A DNA stretch of 64,000 bases from CAG-411 sp050875145 (GCA_050875145.1 JBNMLH010000005.1:140134-204133), one strand, 5' to 3'. Counted from the stretch's first letter, positions 24,705 through 34,427 are shown. Translations and numbers: made by a program. Notes: generated by a model from the sequence alone, not told the origin.

Positions 24705-26036
24705 GTGGTGAGAAGATTGAAAAGTTCAGGAATTGGCGGACAGGCAGTTATTGAAGGGGTTATGATGAAAAATAAAGACCAGTATGCAGTTGCTGTTCGT
24801 ACCCCAGATAATGAGATTGTGGTGGATAAACAAGAATACCATAGTGTGGCAGAAAAGCATCCTTGGATGGGACTGCCGCTGATACGAGGTGTAGTAACTT
24901 TTGTAGAATCTCTTAGTATTGGAATGAAAACACTCACATATTCTGCCAGTTTTTATGAAGAAGAGGAAGAACAGGGTAAGAAAGAGAAAAAGGAAGAAAA
25001 GAAAGAAAATCGATTTGAAGGAATTGTTATGGGCTTTACTGTAGTGATTGCTCTTGTGGTCGCAGTTGCCCTTTTCATGATTTTACCATGGTTTATAGCG
25101 GAACAGGCAGGTAGTTTAATTGAAAATACGATTGTGCAGGCACTTATGGAAGGCGTATTGAGGCTTGCAATTTTTATTTTATACGTGTTTGCTATTTCCC
25201 TGACAAAAGATATTAAGCGTGTATATATGTACCATGGAGCGGAGCATAAGACGATTAACTGTGTGGAAAATGGATTGGAACTTACGATAGAAAATGTAAG
25301 AAAACAGTCAAAGGAACACAAAAGATGTGGAACAAGTTTTCTACTTTATGTTATGTTGATCAGCATTCTCTTTTTTATGTTTATTCGTGTAGAGGAACCA
25401 CTTCTTCGTATATTGCTTCGTATTGTGTTGATTCCTGTGGTAGCAGGAGTTTCTTATGAATTTATCCGATTTGCAGGCAGTCATGATGGAACTATTATTA
25501 CTATTCTCAGCAAACCTGGATTATGGATGCAGGCACTCACCACAAGAGAGCCAGATGATTCTATGATAGAAGTTGCCATTCAATCGGTAGAAGCAGTATT
25601 TGACTGGAAGGCATATCAGAAAGAAATGGAAATGTCAGAAAAGTCTTCTATGGTTACTATGCGACATCCAGATGCGGAAGAGGAAGAACCGGAAGTAGTG
25701 GTTAGCAATAAAAACAAAGCAGAAACTACACAGCCACACAGGGTTGCAGCCGTAAAAAAGGCGGATAAGAGAACAAGACGTGGTGCATATTTCCATGAAC
25801 CTGTTGTAGAAAGAAAGCAGGAAAGTGACCGCAAGGAAACTGAAACGGAAAAAGTAGAGAAAACAGAAAAGAAGGAAACACAGGTGCATCATGTAGCATC
25901 TCTGAAAAAGGCTACAGGAACCAGACATCCAATCCAGCCTATTGAAGAACTTCGCAGGGATGGTATTTTGGAAGATTCAGAGTCGGATGATGCAGATGAT
26001 GAGATTTTAAGTGCTTTGGATAAATTCTTTGAGTAA
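24705..26036 (+). CDS. DUF1385 family membrane protein
   Basis: A conserved membrane protein of unknown function (YqhQ-like). The N-terminus GIGGQAVIEGVMMKNKDQYAVAVRTPD and the motifs IRGVVTFVESLSIG and YHGAEHKTINCVENG are diagnostic. There are four to five helices between about 105 and 260. A charged C-terminal extension of about 140 residues is variable. The start is one of two adjacent GTGs (24705, 24708) or the TTG at 24717; AGGG precedes them weakly. Its place before prmC and prfA is common in Clostridia, suggesting a role tied to translation, but this is not established. Confidence 0.85.
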   Translation: MVRRLKSSGIGGQAVIEGVMMKNKDQYAVAVRTPDNEIVVDKQEYHSVAEKHPWMGLPLIRGVVTFVESLSIGMKTLTYSASFYEEEEEQGKKEKKEEKKENRFEGIVMGFTVVIALVVAVALFMILPWFIAEQAGSLIENTIVQALMEGVLRLAIFILYVFAISLTKDIKRVYMYHGAEHKTINCVENGLELTIENVRKQSKEHKRCGTSFLLYVMLISILFFMFIRVEEPLLRILLRIVLIPVVAGVSYEFIRFAGSHDGTIITILSKPGLWMQALTTREPDDSMIEVAIQSVEAVFDWKAYQKEMEMSEKSSMVTMRHPDAEEEEPEVVVSNKNKAETTQPHRVAAVKKADKRTRRGAYFHEPVVERKQESDRKETETEKVEKTEKKETQVHHVASLKKATGTRHPIQPIEELRRDGILEDSESDDADDEILSALDKFFE

Positions 26037-26082
26037 AAGAATGGTATATGAAATGTAAAATACATTGAAAGGAGGTAGGTAT

Positions 26083-26922
26083 ATGACATTAGAAGCGTTG
26101 CTTCAAGAAGGAACGGTAGAACTTACACAAGCCGGAATTACGGATGCGGAAATTGATGCCATGTACCTGCTGGAGTATACTTTTGCTATAAAAAAGATAG
26201 ATTTCCTATTAGATAGGAACAAAGAAGCAAAGAAAGAAAAGATAGAATTATATCGTTCCTATATTGCAAAGAGAAAGGCGCATGTTCCATTACAACATAT
26301 TATTGGAAGTCAGGAATTTATGGGATATGAATTTATGGTGAATGAACATGTTCTGATACCTAGACAGGATACGGAAATTTTAGTAGAAGAAGCTTTAAAA
26401 TATGCGGAAGGAAAACGTGTGCTGGATATGTGTACGGGATCAGGTTGTATTATTTTAAGTTTAAGTAAACTTTGTCATTTGAAAAAGGCTGTTGGAGTGG
26501 ATTTTTCAAAGAAAGCGTTGGAAGTTGCTAAGGAAAATGGGACTCGTTTAAATTGTGAAGTACAATGGATTCATAGTGATTTGTTTTCTAATGTAACCGA
26601 AAAGTATGATGTAATTGTTTCGAATCCACCTTATATTGAGACTAAGATAATAGATACATTGATGGAAGAGGTGCGAGAGCATGAGCCTTTCATGGCGTTA
26701 GATGGTGGAGCAGATGGACTAGATTTTTACAGACGTATTATTTCAGAAGCAGAAAATTTTCTATTACCGAATGGATGGCTTTGTTTTGAAATTGGATACA
26801 ATCAAGGTGAGGCAGTAAAGTGGCTTATGGAACAGGCTGGATTTGTGGAGTGCCATATTGTAAAGGATTTGCCAGGGTTGGATCGAGTCGTATGCGGTTG
26901 CTGGAGCGTAGAACATGGATAG
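26083..26922 (+). CDS. prmC: Release factor glutamine methyltransferase PrmC
   Basis: SAM-dependent N5-glutamine methyltransferase acting on the GGQ motif of release factors. The N-terminal helical domain (1-90) is followed by the Rossmann domain with VLDMCTGSGCIILSLSK and the catalytic NPPY in VSNPPYIE. Start ATG at 26083 with AAAGGAGG upstream; the frame is open from 26065 but without a better start. Its substrate gene prfA follows 54 bases later. Confidence 0.95.
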   Translation: MTLEALLQEGTVELTQAGITDAEIDAMYLLEYTFAIKKIDFLLDRNKEAKKEKIELYRSYIAKRKAHVPLQHIIGSQEFMGYEFMVNEHVLIPRQDTEILVEEALKYAEGKRVLDMCTGSGCIILSLSKLCHLKKAVGVDFSKKALEVAKENGTRLNCEVQWIHSDLFSNVTEKYDVIVSNPPYIETKIIDTLMEEVREHEPFMALDGGADGLDFYRRIISEAENFLLPNGWLCFEIGYNQGEAVKWLMEQAGFVECHIVKDLPGLDRVVCGCWSVEHG

Positions 26923-26976
26923 CGGTTGTTATTTGTGAGAATTATTTGGAATAGTTACAAAGAAAGGAAGAACAAC

Positions 26977-28053
26977 ATGTTTGATAGATTAGAAGATTTA
27001 GGAAGAAGATTAGAGGAAATTCTAAACCAGCTTGGTGAGCCTGGCGTGGCGAATGATCAGAATTTATATCGTAAATTAATGAAAGAACAGGCAGAATTAG
27101 CACCTATTGTAGAAAAATATAATGAGTACAAGGCTGCAAAAGAAGGAATTGAGGATAGTTTAGCAATTTTGGATGAAGAAACAGATGAAGAAATGCGTGA
27201 ACTTGCCAAGGAAGAATTAAATGATTGTAAGGAACGTTTGGCAGAAACAGAAAACGAACTTAAAATTTTATTGTTGCCAAAAGACCCAAATGATGAAAAG
27301 AATGTTATTGTGGAAATCCGTGCAGGTGCAGGTGGCGATGAAGCTGCTTTATTTGCTGCAGAGTTGTATCGAATGTATGTACATTTTGCGGAGGCAAATC
27401 GTTGGAAACCAGAACTAATTAGTGTAAATGAAAATGGAATTGGTGGTTTTAAAGAAGCTGTCTTTATGATTAATGGAGAAGGTGCGTACTCAAAATTAAA
27501 ATATGAAAGTGGTGTGCATCGTGTACAGAGAATACCAGCAACAGAGTCTGGCGGACGTATTCATACTTCTACAGCAACGGTAGCAATTATGCCAGAGGCA
27601 GAAGAAGTGGATGTTGAAATTGATATGAACGATTGTAAGTTTGACGTATTCCGTGCATCTGGTAATGGTGGACAGTGTGTCAATACAACGGATTCTGCTG
27701 TTCGTTTAACACATATTCCTACAGGTATTGTGATTTCCTGTCAGGATGAAAAATCGCAGCTTAAAAACAAAGATAAAGCATTAAAAGTATTGCGTTCTCG
27801 TTTATATGATTTAAAGATGCAGGAAGCACAGGATGCAGAGGCAGAAGCAAGAAGAAGTCAGGTAGGAACAGGAGATCGTTCCGAAAAGATTCGTACTTAC
27901 AATTTCCCACAGGGGCGTGTAACCGACCATAGAATAAAGTTTACTTCCCATAGATTACAGGAAGTATTAAACGGAGACATTCAGGAAATTTTGGATAACT
28001 TAATTGCAGCCGACCAGGCAGCGAAGTTGGCGAAGATGAATGAAGAGGGCTAG
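26977..28053 (+). CDS. prfA: Peptide chain release factor 1
   Basis: Ends translation at UAA and UAG. At 358 residues it is standard. Motifs: RIPATESGGRIHTSTATVAIMPE, which carries the RF1 stop-codon-reading PxT (P-A-T), and the peptidyl-hydrolysis loop ASGNGGQCVNTTDSA. Start ATG at 26977 with AAAGGAAG upstream, matching the MFDRLED beginning of homologues. Cotranscription with prmC is likely. Confidence 0.97.
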   Translation: MFDRLEDLGRRLEEILNQLGEPGVANDQNLYRKLMKEQAELAPIVEKYNEYKAAKEGIEDSLAILDEETDEEMRELAKEELNDCKERLAETENELKILLLPKDPNDEKNVIVEIRAGAGGDEAALFAAELYRMYVHFAEANRWKPELISVNENGIGGFKEAVFMINGEGAYSKLKYESGVHRVQRIPATESGGRIHTSTATVAIMPEAEEVDVEIDMNDCKFDVFRASGNGGQCVNTTDSAVRLTHIPTGIVISCQDEKSQLKNKDKALKVLRSRLYDLKMQEAQDAEAEARRSQVGTGDRSEKIRTYNFPQGRVTDHRIKFTSHRLQEVLNGDIQEILDNLIAADQAAKLAKMNEEG

Positions 28054-28106
28054 AATTGTTTGACTTCATTCGTTTACTGAAAAGTATCAATTAAATAGAA
28101 TGGTAG

Positions 28107-28142
28107 AAAACGGTCTTTGACATATGTCATTGACCGTTTTTG
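28107..28142 (+). terminator. Terminator after prfA
   Basis: AAAACGGTC pairs with GACCGTTTTT around a second small palindrome GACATATGTC. Confidence 0.8.
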
Positions 28143-28237
28143 ATTTGCAAGTAATTAGAGCAAACAGTCATTTGATCATTTTGACGCTTGTATGGTTTGG
28201 CGTTTTATGAAGAAGTTTGGCAAAATTATTATTTTTT

Positions 28238-28295
28238 TGACGGAAAATGAAAGAAAATGATTGACAAAAATGACGGAATGTGAGAGAATAAGAAT
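28238..28295 (+). promoter_or_regulatory. fru operon promoter with two direct-repeat operator candidates
   Basis: TTGACA (28261-28266) with a 17-base spacer and GAGAAT (28284-28289). An imperfect direct repeat of about 21 bases, starting TGACGGAA, occurs at 28238 and at 28271, exactly 33 bases apart (three helical turns). One copy overlaps the spacer and -10. Placement just before a DeoR-type regulator gene suggests FruR binds here to control its own operon. Confidence 0.6.
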
Positions 28296-28360
28296 AGAAA
28301 GAGAGAAAAACATTCATAAGCAATCAAAATAAATCAAAAAACTAGAAAAGGAGGGATTAT

Positions 28361-29110
28361 ATGTTATCGGAAGAAAGGCACAGTGTGATTTTGCAATTGT
28401 TGCAGGAGCGAAAAGCTGTGACGGTTACGGAATTTACAAAAATATTAGGAATTTCGGAGTCCACAATTCGAAGAGATTTGAATACATTAGCAGGAATGGG
28501 AAAGATTAATAAAGTACATGGCGGTGCTACTGTTATAGAGGAAGAGCGAAAAACAATCGAAGAAAATGTGGCGCAGAAAGAAGTAAAAAACGTAGAAGAA
28601 AAAAATAAAATCGTAAAATATGCGGCCGGTTTGATACGGGATGACGATTTTATTTACTTAGATGCAGGAACGACCACTGGAAAATTGATTGATTGCATCA
28701 AGCGTACAAAAGCAGTGTTTGTAACCAATGGAATTTTTCATGCTAAAAGATTAACACAAAAAGGGATAAAGGTTTTTTTACTTGGTGGTGAATTAAAACT
28801 ATCAACCGAGGCAATGATAGGTATGACAGCGTTAGATGCGTTAAAACAGTATAATTTTACCAAAGCATTTCTTGGAGCCAATGGAATTCATGAGCAATAT
28901 GGTTTTACCACACCGGATCCTGCTGAGGCAATGATTAAAAAAGAAGTTATGAACCGCAGTTTTATGCGTTGTGTATTGGCAGATAGTAGTAAGTTTGGGC
29001 AGATTAGTTCTGTCTCTTTTGGAAATCTCAGTCAGGCATGTATCGTGACTGACCGGTTAAAAAATAAAAAATATGCGGATTATACCGTAATAAGGGAGGT
29101 GGGACTATGA
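28361..29110 (+). CDS. fruR: DeoR family regulator of fructose utilisation
   Basis: A 249-residue repressor. The winged HTH (about 1-57) includes ISESTIRRDLNTLAGMGKINKVHGGA. The C-terminal DeoRC sensor domain has YLDAGTTTGKLID and the later ADSSKFG motif, which bind phosphosugars in this family, probably fructose-1-phosphate. It is first in fruR-fruK-fruA and overlaps fruK by four bases. Likely autoregulated through the repeats at 28238-28295. Confidence 0.92.
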   Translation: MLSEERHSVILQLLQERKAVTVTEFTKILGISESTIRRDLNTLAGMGKINKVHGGATVIEEERKTIEENVAQKEVKNVEEKNKIVKYAAGLIRDDDFIYLDAGTTTGKLIDCIKRTKAVFVTNGIFHAKRLTQKGIKVFLLGGELKLSTEAMIGMTALDALKQYNFTKAFLGANGIHEQYGFTTPDPAEAMIKKEVMNRSFMRCVLADSSKFGQISSVSFGNLSQACIVTDRLKNKKYADYTVIREVGL

Positions 29111-30018
29111 TTTATACAGTGACATTCAATCCAGCATTGGATTATATTATGCGGGTGCCAAGTCTTGAAACGGATACAGTGAATCGAACGGACAGCGAAA
29201 GTGTTTTTTATGGTGGAAAGGGAATCAATGTTTCCATTATATTAAGTCGTTTAGAAGTACCCAATGTTGCACTGGGATTTATAGCAGGTTTTACGGGAAG
29301 AGAAATTGAAGACGGAGTGAAGGCACAGGGTGTGGAGACAAAGTTTATTACTCTGGACCAGGGATTATCCCGTATCAATGTAAAGATTAAAAATGCAGAA
29401 AAAAAAGAAGAAACAGAAATTAATGCACAGGGACCTAAGATACCGGATGACAAATTACAGGAATTGTATCAACAATTGGAACAATTAACTGCTGAAGATA
29501 TGCTTGTTTTGGCGGGGAGCATTCCAAATACATTACCTAGTGATGTTTACGAACAGATTATGAAACGTCTACAGGACAAACAGGTGCCAATTGTGGTAGA
29601 TGCAACGAAAGATTTATTGAAAAATGTGTTGAAATATCATCCGTTTTTGATCAAACCGAACAATTTTGAATTGGGTGAGATGTTTGGTGTTACCTTACAT
29701 TCGAAGGAAGAAATTGTACATTATGCCAAGGAATTACAAAAACTTGGAGCTAGGAATGTAGTAGTATCCATGGCTGGTGATGGTTCCATTTTGGTAACGG
29801 AAGATGGAGAGGTTCATCAAATGGGTGTAGCCAAAGGTATTGTGAAAAATTCCGTAGGAGCAGGGGATTCTATGGTAGCTGGCTTTGTGGCAGGTTATAT
29901 ACAAAAAGGTGATTATGCCTATGCATTAAAGTTGGGAACGGCAGCCGGTGGTGCAACCGCATTTTCAGATGATCTTGCAACGAGAGAAAAGATACAGGAA
30001 ACATTAAGAAGTTTATAA
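29107..30018 (+). CDS. fruK: 1-phosphofructokinase
   Basis: PfkB-family kinase converting fructose-1-phosphate to fructose-1,6-bisphosphate. Motifs: GGKGINVS (PfkB signature 1) and VGAGDSMVAGF, with the catalytic Asp in GAGD near residue 249. At 303 residues it is typical. Translationally coupled to fruR (overlap ATGA), and fruA follows 51 bases downstream. Function is well supported by operon context. Confidence 0.95.
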   Translation: MIYTVTFNPALDYIMRVPSLETDTVNRTDSESVFYGGKGINVSIILSRLEVPNVALGFIAGFTGREIEDGVKAQGVETKFITLDQGLSRINVKIKNAEKKEETEINAQGPKIPDDKLQELYQQLEQLTAEDMLVLAGSIPNTLPSDVYEQIMKRLQDKQVPIVVDATKDLLKNVLKYHPFLIKPNNFELGEMFGVTLHSKEEIVHYAKELQKLGARNVVVSMAGDGSILVTEDGEVHQMGVAKGIVKNSVGAGDSMVAGFVAGYIQKGDYAYALKLGTAAGGATAFSDDLATREKIQETLRSL

Positions 30019-30069
30019 ACCTTTTCCGATTGCGTGACGGATAAAAAGGGGTAAAAAGGAGGAGTTGTT

Positions 30070-31998
30070 ATGAGGATTACAGATTTATTAAAGGAAGATG
30101 GGATTGTTTTAAATGGTAGTCCAAAGGACAAAATGGATGCAGTCGATCAATTGGTAGCTTTACAGGATAAAGCAGGAAATCTTCTGGATAAAGAAGAATA
30201 CAAAAAAGGAATTTTAGCCAGAGAGGAACAGGGAAGCACTGCGATTGGAGAAGGTATTGCCATTCCCCACGCCAAAAATGCAGGAGTAAAGCAGGCAGGG
30301 CTTGTAGCAATGACCGTTCCAAGTGGTGTAGATTATGAGGCGTTGGATGAGCAACCATCGAATTTGTTCTTTATGATTGCAGCACCAGAAAAAGGTGGAG
30401 ATGTCCATTTAGAGGTATTATCCAGATTGTCTATGTTATTGATGGATGAGGATTTTCGCAAAAAGTTATTAGCAGCGAAGGACAAAAAGGAATTTTTAAA
30501 ATGTATTGATGCAGCAGAGAGTGAAAAATTTCCAGAGGAAGCAAAAAAAGAGCCAGAAAAGAATAACGGCGGATATCGTATTTTAGCTGTAACGGCTTGT
30601 CCAACTGGAATTGCACATACTTATATGGCAGCAGAGGCATTGGAAAAGAAAGGAAAAGAGATGGGTTATCCATTAAAAGCAGAAACCAATGGTTCGGGTG
30701 GCGCCAAAAATATTTTGACAAAAGAGGAAATTGAAGAGGCAGATGGTATTATCATAGCTGCGGATAAAAATGTAGAGATGGCTCGATTTGATGGAAAAAA
30801 GGTGTTGAAAGTAAAAGTTTCGGATGGTATTCACAAACCAGAACAGCTTATCCAGAAGATTGTAGATGGAGAGGCTCCGGTTTATCATCATCATGGAGCG
30901 AAGGAAGAAGATACAAGTGGCGAAAAAGAAGGAATTGGTCACCAGATTTATAAACATTTGATGAATGGTGTTTCGCATATGCTTCCATTTGTCATTGGTG
31001 GTGGAATTTTAATTGCATTAGCATTTTTGTTGGATGACTATTCTATCGATCCTAAAAATTTCGGTACCAATACACCGGTTGCAGCATGGTTTAAAACGAT
31101 TGGTGGATATGCATTTAACTTTATGTTACCTGTACTTGCAGCCTATATTGCAATGAGTATTGCAGACAGACCGGGACTTGCAGTTGGATTTGTAGGTGGA
31201 TATATTGCAACACTTGGTTCTACGTTTGTCTCACCTGGTGGTGTTACAGGTGGTGCATCTGGTTTTCTTGGTGCAATGGTTGCTGGTTTTGCAGGCGGAT
31301 ATTTGATGCTAGGTTTGGAAAAATTATGTGAGAAACTTCCAGATGCATTGGAGGGTATCAAACCGGTACTTATTTATCCGGTAGCTGGTGTTTTAATGAT
31401 TGGATTGGTTATGTGTGCATTGGATCCTGCAGTTTCTTGGTTAAATAATGCACTTTATAACGGATTGAGTTCCATGAGTGGAAGCAGTAAGATTTTACTT
31501 GGTATTGTTCTCGGAGGTATGATGTCTGTAGATATGGGAGGTCCGGTAAACAAAGCAGCCTATGTATTTGGTACAGCATCTCTTGCAAATCAGAGCGAAG
31601 CAGGATTTATGATCATGGCAGCTGTTATGGTCGGCGGAATGGTTCCTCCACTTGCAATTGCACTTGCTACTACATTTTTTAAGAACCGTTTTACTCCAGA
31701 TGAGAGAAAATCCGGTGTAGTAAACTATATTATGGGTCTTTGCTTTATTTCAGAAGGAGCCATTCCATTTGCAGCAGCAGATCCATTGCGTGTCATTCCA
31801 TCTTGTGTAATTGGTTCTGCTGTGGCAGGTGGTTTATCTATGGCATTTGGATGCACACTTCGTGCACCACATGGAGGATTGTTTGTGGTTCCAGTAATTG
31901 GAAATTGGGCGTTGTTCCTTTTAGCATTAGCAATCGGTTCTGTCGTAGGTATGTTCTTATTGGCATTGCTTAAGAAACCAATTGCAAAGAAGGCTTAG
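30070..31998 (+). CDS. fruA: Fructose PTS EIIABC permease
   Basis: Imports fructose and phosphorylates it to fructose-1-phosphate. The domain order is A-B-C in one chain of 642 residues. EIIA (1-150) has phosphorylatable His about 67 in AIPHAKN. EIIB (168-270) has Cys about 177 in TACPTGIAHTYMAAEAL. EIIC (295-640) has about nine helices and GGSMSVDMGGPVNKAAY-like motifs. Phosphate comes from HPr and EI encoded just downstream. Confidence 0.96.
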   Translation: MRITDLLKEDGIVLNGSPKDKMDAVDQLVALQDKAGNLLDKEEYKKGILAREEQGSTAIGEGIAIPHAKNAGVKQAGLVAMTVPSGVDYEALDEQPSNLFFMIAAPEKGGDVHLEVLSRLSMLLMDEDFRKKLLAAKDKKEFLKCIDAAESEKFPEEAKKEPEKNNGGYRILAVTACPTGIAHTYMAAEALEKKGKEMGYPLKAETNGSGGAKNILTKEEIEEADGIIIAADKNVEMARFDGKKVLKVKVSDGIHKPEQLIQKIVDGEAPVYHHHGAKEEDTSGEKEGIGHQIYKHLMNGVSHMLPFVIGGGILIALAFLLDDYSIDPKNFGTNTPVAAWFKTIGGYAFNFMLPVLAAYIAMSIADRPGLAVGFVGGYIATLGSTFVSPGGVTGGASGFLGAMVAGFAGGYLMLGLEKLCEKLPDALEGIKPVLIYPVAGVLMIGLVMCALDPAVSWLNNALYNGLSSMSGSSKILLGIVLGGMMSVDMGGPVNKAAYVFGTASLANQSEAGFMIMAAVMVGGMVPPLAIALATTFFKNRFTPDERKSGVVNYIMGLCFISEGAIPFAAADPLRVIPSCVIGSAVAGGLSMAFGCTLRAPHGGLFVVPVIGNWALFLLALAIGSVVGMFLLALLKKPIAKKA

Positions 31999-32059
31999 AA
32001 AGTAGTATAAATGAAATTAAAATAAACTAATAGAGAGAGAAAAGAAAGGGGTAATTATT

Positions 32060-32323
32060 ATGGTAACAGAAAAATTTACAGTAAAAAATGAACAGGGATT
32101 GCATATGCGTCCAGCAGGTGTTTTATCAAAGGCAGCAGCAAAATATCCATGTGAGGTAAAGCTGAATGTAGGAGATAAGCAGATTAACGCAAAGAGTATT
32201 ATGATGATTATTGGTGGCTGCATTAAATGTGGTATGGAAGTAGAAGTAGTCTGCAATGGAGAACAGGAAACCGAGTGTTTGGCAGAAATTAAGGAATTAT
32301 TTTTATCAGGATTTGGAGAATAA
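32060..32323 (+). CDS. ptsH: HPr phosphocarrier protein
   Basis: Carries phosphate from EI to EIIA domains. His15 in GLHMRPAG and regulatory Ser46 in NAKSIM are both in place. Ala after His15 is replaced by Met, and the region after Ser46 (IIGGCIKCGMEVEVVC) is unusually Cys-rich compared with the usual MSLGIKQG. It is 62 bases after fruA with AAGGGG upstream, then separated from ptsI by a structured repeat. Intact Ser46 suggests control by HPr kinase. Confidence 0.93.
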   Translation: MVTEKFTVKNEQGLHMRPAGVLSKAAAKYPCEVKLNVGDKQINAKSIMMIIGGCIKCGMEVEVVCNGEQETECLAEIKELFLSGFGE

Positions 32324-32332
32324 TTGTTTTTT

Positions 32333-32520
32333 AACACTAGCAAGCAAGTCCCCCACTACTTATTGCTCTAAGCAATAGAAGTGAGTGGGGACTTGCTTGT
32401 ATCAGAAGGGGTACAAGTCCCTTTTGATATGCTGCGATAGCAGCTAATAGTGTTATGAGCAAGTAACAGAGCGGATTGCGAATATCCGCTTGACAGTAGG
32501 GTTTGCATGAAAATTGCAGG
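32333..32520 (+). repeat. Structured intergenic element, copy A, between ptsH and ptsI
   Basis: Outer stem AACACTA (32333-32339) with TAGTGTT (32448-32454). It encloses a long hairpin (32341-32399; arms begin CAAGCAAGTCCCC), a second hairpin (32401-32428; ATCA and AAGGG with CCCTT and TGAT) and GCTGC-GATA-GCAGC (32431-32444). A conserved tail (32455-32489) follows: ATGAGCAAGTA, then AGCGGATTGCGAAT, the latter forming GCGGAT...ATCCGC. Similar outer arms and tails occur at 34957 and 36720. It lies within an operon, so it may set the HPr:EI ratio as RNA or be a mobile repeat. Confidence 0.8.
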
Positions 32521-32556
32521 TCCTAAATCGCAAAAAAACAGAAAGAGGTGATTGGG

Positions 32557-34260
32557 ATGATACAGGGAATAGGAGCTTCAAAAGGATATGGGGTTGGAGC
32601 AATTGTAAGAATTGAGGAGACAGATTTAAGTTTTGAGGATAAGAAAATAACCGATGTCGATGCAGAGATTGCACGTTTTCAAAAAGCGGTAGAAGATTTT
32701 ACCGAGAAAACAATGGATATGGCTGCGAAGATGCGGGAACAGGTTGGAGAAAAAGAAGCTGAAATCTTAGAGGGGCATGTGATTATGGTATCAGATCCGG
32801 CCATGGCAGATGAGGTTACAAATCAGATAAAGGATGGAACTTGTGCGGAACGTGCTTTATGGAATGTCTGCGATATGTTTATTCAGATTTTTTCGATGGC
32901 AGAAGACGAGCTTACCAACCAGCGTGTGACAGATGTACAGGATATGCGTAACCGTTTGCTGAAAATATTGCTTGGAAAAGAGGAAGTGGATATTAGTCAA
33001 GTACCAAAGGGAACGATTTTAGCGGCCAGAGACTTGACACCATCTATGACGGTGGGATTGCATAAGGAAAATGTAGTTGGTATTCTTACGGAAGTGGGTG
33101 GAAAGACATCTCACTCAGCTATTCTTGCGAGAGCGTTGGAAATACCAGCGGTATTAAGTATTCCAGATATTATGCAAACGGTAAAAGATGGACAGGAAGT
33201 TGCTTTAGATGGCGATTTGGGTGTGGTAATTCTGGACCCTTCCGAAGAAGAAAAGGCAGAATACCATGCGAAACGAGAGCAATATTTAAAAGAGAAAGAG
33301 GCACTTCGTGCATTGGTAGGAAAACCTACGATAACAGCGGATGGAAAACAGGTAGAATTGGTTTGTAATATTGGAAAACCACAGGATAGTGATATGGTGT
33401 TGGAACGAGATGGAGAAGGTGTTGGATTGTTCCGTACAGAATTTTTATTTATGGACCGCACCAATACGCCTTCCGAGGAAGAACAGTTCCAAGCATATAA
33501 GCAGGTTGCAGAAACCATGCAGGGTAAACCTGTGATTATTCGTACGTTAGATGTAGGCGGCGATAAGGAAATACCATATTTAAATCTGGAGAAAGAGGAT
33601 AATCCATTTCTTGGATATCGAGCAATTCGTGTATGTTTAAAGCAAAAGGACCTATATCGGGCGCAGCTTCGAGCACTTCTTCGTGCCAGTGCATATGGAG
33701 ATATCCGTATTATGGTTCCTATGGTTACTTGTCTGGATGAGCTTCGACAGGTAAAAGAGATTCTGGGCGAGCTGATGAAGGAATTGGATCAGGAACAGAT
33801 TGCATACAATAAAGAAATAAAGGTAGGTATCATGATTGAAACACCTGCCGCATCTCTTATGGCAGACTTACTGGCAAAGGAGGCGGATTTCTTTAGTATA
33901 GGAACCAATGATTTAACACAATATACGATGGTAGTGGATCGTGGGAATGCACAGGTAGCATATTTGTATTCTGCTTACAATCCAGCGGTATTACGTTCCA
34001 TCGCACACGTAATTGCCTGTGGAAATGAAGCTGGTATTCCAGTGGGAATGTGTGGAGAAGCCGCTGCAGATGAAAAGCTTATTCCGTTGTTATTGGCATA
34101 TGGATTAGACGAATTTAGTGTCAGTGCAACTTCGGTATTAGCCACTCGAAATACGATTGCAAAGTGGACAATAGAGGAGGCAAAGGCATTAGCCAAAGAG
34201 GTGGAAGGCCTTGGAACCAGAGAAGAAGTAGAGCAACTGTTAGAACAACGAAAAAAATAA
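32557..34260 (+). CDS. ptsI: Phosphoenolpyruvate-protein phosphotransferase (Enzyme I)
   Basis: Transfers phosphate from PEP to HPr. The swivelling His domain has GGKTSHSAILARALEIPAV, with His about 186. The C-terminal PEP-binding barrel shows FRTEFLFMDR, GTNDLTQYTMVVDR and the active Cys in PVGMCGEAA. Start ATG at 32557 has AGAGGTG six bases before it. The GTG at 32548 lies within that site and is rejected. At 567 residues it is standard. Confidence 0.97.
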   Translation: MIQGIGASKGYGVGAIVRIEETDLSFEDKKITDVDAEIARFQKAVEDFTEKTMDMAAKMREQVGEKEAEILEGHVIMVSDPAMADEVTNQIKDGTCAERALWNVCDMFIQIFSMAEDELTNQRVTDVQDMRNRLLKILLGKEEVDISQVPKGTILAARDLTPSMTVGLHKENVVGILTEVGGKTSHSAILARALEIPAVLSIPDIMQTVKDGQEVALDGDLGVVILDPSEEEKAEYHAKREQYLKEKEALRALVGKPTITADGKQVELVCNIGKPQDSDMVLERDGEGVGLFRTEFLFMDRTNTPSEEEQFQAYKQVAETMQGKPVIIRTLDVGGDKEIPYLNLEKEDNPFLGYRAIRVCLKQKDLYRAQLRALLRASAYGDIRIMVPMVTCLDELRQVKEILGELMKELDQEQIAYNKEIKVGIMIETPAASLMADLLAKEADFFSIGTNDLTQYTMVVDRGNAQVAYLYSAYNPAVLRSIAHVIACGNEAGIPVGMCGEAAADEKLIPLLLAYGLDEFSVSATSVLATRNTIAKWTIEEAKALAKEVEGLGTREEVEQLLEQRKK

Positions 34261-34297
34261 AGAAAAAAAGGGTGTCGTAGATGGCATCCTTTTTTGC
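34261..34297 (+). terminator. Terminator after ptsI
   Basis: AAGGGTGTC pairs with GGCATCCTT (two G-U pairs), then a run of T. Confidence 0.65.
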
Positions 34298-34427
34298 TTT
34301 GTTTTCTTGCAATAAAAGAGTTTCCACTGTATTATTTAATTGTATTAAAATTAAAAAATTGGTTATATTTTGCCTGTAAACTATTAAATGACAAATAAAA
34401 CCACAGATAAAAGAGATAGAGGAAAAG

